From positions 1 through 64,000 of the forward strand of contig JASJJC010000002.1 of assembly GCA_037624485.1 (NCBI GenBank): a stretch of 64,000 bases of DNA, in the 5' to 3' direction. Within the stretch, counting starts at the first letter, position 1. The number at the start of each line of letters is the position of its first letter. Position numbers and translations under genes: made by a program. The stretch comes from JAFMKE01 sp037624485. Lineage in GTDB: Bacteria > Bacteroidota > Bacteroidia > Chitinophagales > UBA8649. The notes below the pieces were generated by a model. It made no database searches. It was not told the origin of the DNA and was given only the letters and a program-made list of their open reading frames with translations. Of this stretch, positions 60,658-64,000 are shown piece after piece.

Positions 60658-61947
60658 ATGTATGAGGAAATACTTAATAAAGAGAAGAAACTAGCAGTGA
60701 TTGGTTTAGGTTATGTCGGCTTGCCAATTGCGCTTGAGTTTGCTAAGAGTGTTTCGGTTATTGGTTTTGATATTCATCCTGGTCGTATAGAAATGATGAA
60801 AAATGGGGTGGATCCTAGCCAAGAGCTTAAAAAAGAAGCCTTTGAAGGAGCTGATATTCATTTCACCGCTAATCCTGATGATTTGAAAGATGCGAGTTTC
60901 TTTATAGTTGCTGTTCCAACTCCAGTAGACTCGCACAAGGTTCCAGATTTAGCTCCAGTCTTAAAAGCTTCTGAAACTGTGGGCAAGGTATTAAATGAAG
61001 GGGATTATGTGGTTTATGAGTCTACAGTATATCCCGGTTGTACCGAGGAAGATTGTATTCCTGTATTGGAAAAAATGTCAGGATTAAAGTTTGTAAACGA
61101 TTTCAAGGTTGGTTATTCTCCTGAGCGAATCAATCCAGGTGACAAGGAACATACGCTTACTAAAATTATAAAAGTAGTTTCTGGATGTGATGAGGAATCA
61201 CTTGATAATATAGCAAAGGTTTATGAGCTTGTGGTTGAAGCCGGAGTTCATCGCGCAACAACCATTAAGGTGGCTGAAGCTGCAAAAATTATTGAAAATA
61301 CCCAAAGAGATTTAAATATCGCGCTGATGAATGAGCTTTCTAAGATATTTGACAGAATGGATATTAATACTTTCGATGTCCTAGAAGCAGCCGGAACAAA
61401 ATGGAACTTCTTGAAGTTTTTTCCCGGCCTCGTTGGGGGGCATTGTATTGGTGTAGATCCTTACTACTTAACCTATAAAGCTATAGGTCTAGGATATAAG
61501 CCTGAAGTAATCTTGTCTGGTAGAAGAATCAATGACAGTATGGGTGCCTACGTTGCCCAACGTTTAGTTCAAAAGCTTATCAAGAATGGTAAACAAATTG
61601 CTAGTGCTAAAGTCTTGGTTATGGGATCCACTTTTAAAGAGGATGTGGCGGATATAAGGAATTCAAAAGTTGTCGATGTTATTAAAGAGCTTAAAGGCTT
61701 TTCGGTTAATGTAGATGTAACAGATGCTTATGCTGAAAAAAGAGAGATGAAAGAAGAATATGGAATTGAGCTAATTGACGAGGTGGAGACTAAGTATGAT
61801 GCAATAATTGTTGCAGTTAATCACGATAAGTATTTAGCATACGATGATGCATATTTTGATAGTATCACAACAGAAAACTCAATACTGGTAGATATTAAAG
61901 GTATTTTTAGAGGTAAAATTAAGAGTTTAGAATATTGGTCATTGTAA
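60658..61947 (+). CDS. UDP-N-acetylglucosamine 6-dehydrogenase (TviB/WbpA-like)
   Basis: The 429-residue nucleotide-sugar dehydrogenase has LAVIGLGYVGLPIALEFAK, FFIVAVPTPVDSHKVPDL, YESTVYPGCTEEDCIPVLE, and the catalytic Cys263 in PGLVGGHCIGVDPYYLTYKA. VGYSPERINPGDKEH is characteristic of enzymes acting on UDP-GlcNAc (TviB/WbpA/CapL) rather than UDP-glucose. With the 4-epimerase at the end of the window it would give UDP-GalNAc uronate; with the WbpE/WbpD-like pair, diacetamido uronates. It is the second UDP-sugar dehydrogenase in 3 kb. Confidence 0.88.
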   Translation: MYEEILNKEKKLAVIGLGYVGLPIALEFAKSVSVIGFDIHPGRIEMMKNGVDPSQELKKEAFEGADIHFTANPDDLKDASFFIVAVPTPVDSHKVPDLAPVLKASETVGKVLNEGDYVVYESTVYPGCTEEDCIPVLEKMSGLKFVNDFKVGYSPERINPGDKEHTLTKIIKVVSGCDEESLDNIAKVYELVVEAGVHRATTIKVAEAAKIIENTQRDLNIALMNELSKIFDRMDINTFDVLEAAGTKWNFLKFFPGLVGGHCIGVDPYYLTYKAIGLGYKPEVILSGRRINDSMGAYVAQRLVQKLIKNGKQIASAKVLVMGSTFKEDVADIRNSKVVDVIKELKGFSVNVDVTDAYAEKREMKEEYGIELIDEVETKYDAIIVAVNHDKYLAYDDAYFDSITTENSILVDIKGIFRGKIKSLEYWSL

Positions 61948-61953
61948 AATACT

Positions 61954-63000
61954 ATGAAAAAGATACTAATAACGGGAGGAGCTGGATTTATTGGATCCCA
62001 TGTGGTTCGATTGTTTTTGAAGAATTATCCTGAATATCAGATATATAATTTGGATAAGTTGACTTATGCAGGTAATCTTGAAAATCTCAAAGATATTGAG
62101 GATAATCCAAATTACAATTTTGTAAAAGGAGACATCGTAGATGCTGACTTTATTCATAAGTTGTTTGAGAAAGAATTATTCGATGGGGTCATTCATCTCG
62201 CGGCTGAATCGCATGTTGACCGCTCGATATCTAATCCATTAGAATTTGTCATGACCAATGTAATCGGAACAGTAAACTTATTAAACGCCGCTAAATTTCA
62301 TTGGAAATCTTTTGAGGATAAATTGTTTTATCACGTCAGTACGGATGAAGTGTATGGTAGTTTGGGCGCTACAGGATTTTTTACCGAAGAGACGTCCTAT
62401 GACCCGCATAGTCCGTATTCATCGTCAAAAGCAAGCAGTGATCATTTCGTCAGAGCTTATCATGATACATACGAATTGCCTGTGGTAATCTCTAATTGCA
62501 GTAACAACTATGGTTCTCATCAGTTTCCTGAAAAATTGATTCCACTATGTATTAATAATATTAAAAATAATCAACCTTTACCTATATATGGAAATGGCAA
62601 ATATACAAGGGACTGGTTGTGGGTTTTTGACCATGCTAGAGCAATTGATTTGGTTTTTCATCAAGGTAAAAAAGGGGAAACCTATAACATTGGTGGTTTT
62701 AACGAATGGCAAAACATTGAATTAGTAAAGACTTTATGCAGGTTAATGGATAAGAAACTTCAAAGAGATCCGGGCACTAATGAAAAATTGATAACTTTTG
62801 TGAAAGACAGACCTGGTCACGATTTGCGATATGCTATAGATGCAAGCAAGATTCAAAAAGAGTTGGGCTTTGAGCCTTCAGTTCAATTTGAAGAGGGTTT
62901 AGAAAAAACAGTTGACTGGTATTTGAAAAATGGGGAATGGTTGAGTAACGTTACCTCTGGAACATATAAAAATTATTACGTTAAACAATATACTTCTTAA
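61954..63000 (+). CDS. rfbB: dTDP-glucose 4,6-dehydratase
   Basis: The 348-residue extended SDR has the NAD loop TGGAGFIGSHVVRLF, LDKLTYAGNLENL, HLAAESHVDRSI, Thr130-Asp131-Glu132 in HVSTDEVYGSLG and Tyr155/Lys159 in SPYSSSKA, all diagnostic for RmlB. It forms dTDP-4-keto-6-deoxyglucose, the precursor of L-rhamnose and many deoxysugars. The partner genes rmlA, rmlC and rmlD are not in the window and probably follow. Six bases separate it from the preceding gene. Confidence 0.92.
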   Translation: MKKILITGGAGFIGSHVVRLFLKNYPEYQIYNLDKLTYAGNLENLKDIEDNPNYNFVKGDIVDADFIHKLFEKELFDGVIHLAAESHVDRSISNPLEFVMTNVIGTVNLLNAAKFHWKSFEDKLFYHVSTDEVYGSLGATGFFTEETSYDPHSPYSSSKASSDHFVRAYHDTYELPVVISNCSNNYGSHQFPEKLIPLCINNIKNNQPLPIYGNGKYTRDWLWVFDHARAIDLVFHQGKKGETYNIGGFNEWQNIELVKTLCRLMDKKLQRDPGTNEKLITFVKDRPGHDLRYAIDASKIQKELGFEPSVQFEEGLEKTVDWYLKNGEWLSNVTSGTYKNYYVKQYTS

Positions 63001-63002
63001 AT

Positions 63003-63986
63003 ATGGAGATGTACCAAAATAAGTATCACGAAGGTAGCATTGAAGACAAGAAGTTTTTGGTTACCGGTGGAGCAGGATTTATTGGTTCGCACATTGTAGC
63101 ATACTTGCTAAAAAATAAGGCCGGGCTTGTTCGAGTACTCGACAATCTGATTACGGGAAATTATTCCAATATTCAAGAATGGGAAGAGCATCCAAATTTT
63201 GAATTTATTGAAGGAGATATCACGGATACTGCAACCTGCTTGCATGCCTGTGAAGGAATAGAGTATTTATCTCATCAGGCTGCATTGGGTTCTGTTCCTC
63301 GATCTATCAAAGACCCTGCTCGAACAAATTCAATCAATGTGGATGGGTTTTTAAACATGATGATAGCAGCAAAAGACTGTCAAGTGAGTAAAATTGTTTT
63401 TGCTAGTTCCTCTTCGGTTTATGGTACGGAAAAGTCATTGCCAAAATTTGAAGATAAAATTGGTGATCCACTTTCTCCTTATGCAGTTTCAAAGTACACG
63501 AATGAACTTTATGCAAAGGTGTTCGGGCTGACTTATGGAATGAAAATTATTGGTTTGCGTTATTTTAATGTTTTTGGACCAAGGCAAGATCCTTCAGGAC
63601 CTTATGCCGCCGTAATTCCAATTTTTATTGATAAGTTGAAAAGAATAAGTCCCGTTTATATAGATGGAGATGGCGAGCAAACTCGAGATTTCACTTTTGT
63701 GGAAAATGCTGTCCAAGCAAATATTCGGGCCATGTTATGTGGTAATGAGAAAGCTTTCGGACAAATCTATAACATAGCCTATGGAGAGAATTATTCAGTC
63801 AATTACTTATATAATTCTATTAGAGAATCGTTAGAAAGTGAGCAAGAAGCAATTCACAGAGAAAGTCGGAAAGGTGATGTTAAGAATTCTTTAGCAGATA
63901 TTTCAAAAGCGAAGGAACTATTAGGATATCAGCCTTTGTTTAATTTTAAAGATGGGCTGCCAATAACCATTGAATCCTATAAATAG
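63003..63986 (+). CDS. UDP-GlcNAc(A) 4-epimerase (TviC/WbpP-like)
   Basis: The 327-residue extended SDR has TGGAGFIGSHIVAYLL, RVLDNLITGNYSNI, HQAALGSVPRSIKDP, the catalytic Tyr160/Lys164 in SPYAVSK, and LRYFNVFGPRQDPSGPYAAVIP. The SVPRSI and NVFGPRQDP segments are signatures of TviC/WbpP epimerases acting on N-acetylated UDP-hexoses and their uronates. With the TviB-like dehydrogenase it gives UDP-N-acetylgalactosaminuronate. It ends 14 bases before the edge of the window. Confidence 0.88.
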   Translation: MEMYQNKYHEGSIEDKKFLVTGGAGFIGSHIVAYLLKNKAGLVRVLDNLITGNYSNIQEWEEHPNFEFIEGDITDTATCLHACEGIEYLSHQAALGSVPRSIKDPARTNSINVDGFLNMMIAAKDCQVSKIVFASSSSVYGTEKSLPKFEDKIGDPLSPYAVSKYTNELYAKVFGLTYGMKIIGLRYFNVFGPRQDPSGPYAAVIPIFIDKLKRISPVYIDGDGEQTRDFTFVENAVQANIRAMLCGNEKAFGQIYNIAYGENYSVNYLYNSIRESLESEQEAIHRESRKGDVKNSLADISKAKELLGYQPLFNFKDGLPITIESYK

Positions 63987-64000
63987 ATATGTGTTTAGTA

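Noticed and set aside
63989..64000. ATG TGT TTA GTA at the right edge could begin the next gene.
   Set aside because: Four codons are too few to identify a coding sequence.
1..64000. CRISPR arrays, insertion sequences, prophage genes, rRNA, toxin-antitoxin or defence islands.
   Set aside because: I looked for regularly spaced repeats, transposase or integrase motifs and terminal inverted repeats and saw none.

Overview
The window is a contiguous, gene-dense, AT-rich chromosome segment from a member of the Bacteroidota, most probably class Flavobacteriia. The evidence is convergent. Start codons lack purine-rich Shine-Dalgarno sequences. Several upstream regions carry the Bacteroidota -7 element TAnnTTTG. 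Three proteins end in type IX secretion (T9SS) sorting domains. Isoprenoid precursors are made by a mevalonate operon, as in flavobacteria. There is a bacillithiol deacetylase (BshB1), a TonB receptor paired with a DUF4249 lipoprotein, and the gene block miaB / sigma-54 activator / lptE / TPR protein / secG / groES / groEL. I saw no insertion sequence, prophage, CRISPR array, rRNA or integron. Apart from the polysaccharide genes at the right end it reads as core genome.

Layout. 1-5.1 kb: minus-strand housekeeping genes (prmC, a VWA-type membrane protein, fabG, sucD, a small exported protein). 5.1-7.2 kb: a voltage-gated-type ion channel with a zinc-ribbon tail, an S4-domain protein and an SDR. 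7.3-10.6 kb: a giant T9SS type B adhesin-like protein. 10.7-14.8 kb: surE, a small membrane protein, lpxB, an FAH-family hydrolase and metK. 14.9-19.4 kb: an outer-membrane barrel, a TPR protein, a DUF368 lipid translocase and aroE. 19.5-23.9 kb: a GIY-YIG protein, a short T9SS protein, a phosphoribosyltransferase and a T9SS subtilisin. 24-27.8 kb: an HdrC/HdrB-like iron-sulfur pair, an unknown protein and an old-yellow-enzyme homologue. 27.9-34.8 kb: the miaB to groEL block. 35-43 kb: TonB receptor/DUF4249, then trxB, a START protein, glutathione peroxidase, bshB1 and an ABC exporter. 43-48 kb: a membrane protein, penicillin acylase family, rhomboid and MATE genes. 48-54 kb: an unknown protein, DUF3822, rsmD, coaD, the mevalonate operon and tRNA-Met with a decayed neighbour. 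54.2-56.6 kb: a Cys-rich protein, waaA (kdtA) and an outer-membrane protein. 56.7-64 kb: seven nucleotide-sugar genes beginning a surface-polysaccharide cluster that runs off the right edge.

Functional links. lpxB and waaA contribute to lipid A/Kdo assembly, lptE to LPS transport, DUF368 to undecaprenyl-phosphate recycling, and the sugar-nucleotide genes supply UDP-glucuronate, UDP-xylose, UDP-GlcNAcA/GalNAcA and dTDP-4-keto sugars. Envelope biogenesis is therefore the main theme. trxB, glutathione peroxidase and bshB1 form a thiol-redox group.

The most interesting signals are regulatory. A well-formed sigma-54 (-24/-12) promoter lies upstream of groESL, inside a CIRCE-like inverted repeat and downstream of helically phased CTGACA repeats, 2 kb from a sigma-54 activator gene. 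A perfect 20-bp palindrome overlaps a TAnnTTTG promoter of the mevalonate operon. Four genes have TAnnTTTG only 4-6 bases before the ATG, which predicts leaderless mRNAs. One divergent gene pair has both start codons inside a single CATG. I found no clearly new multi-gene defence or metabolic system.
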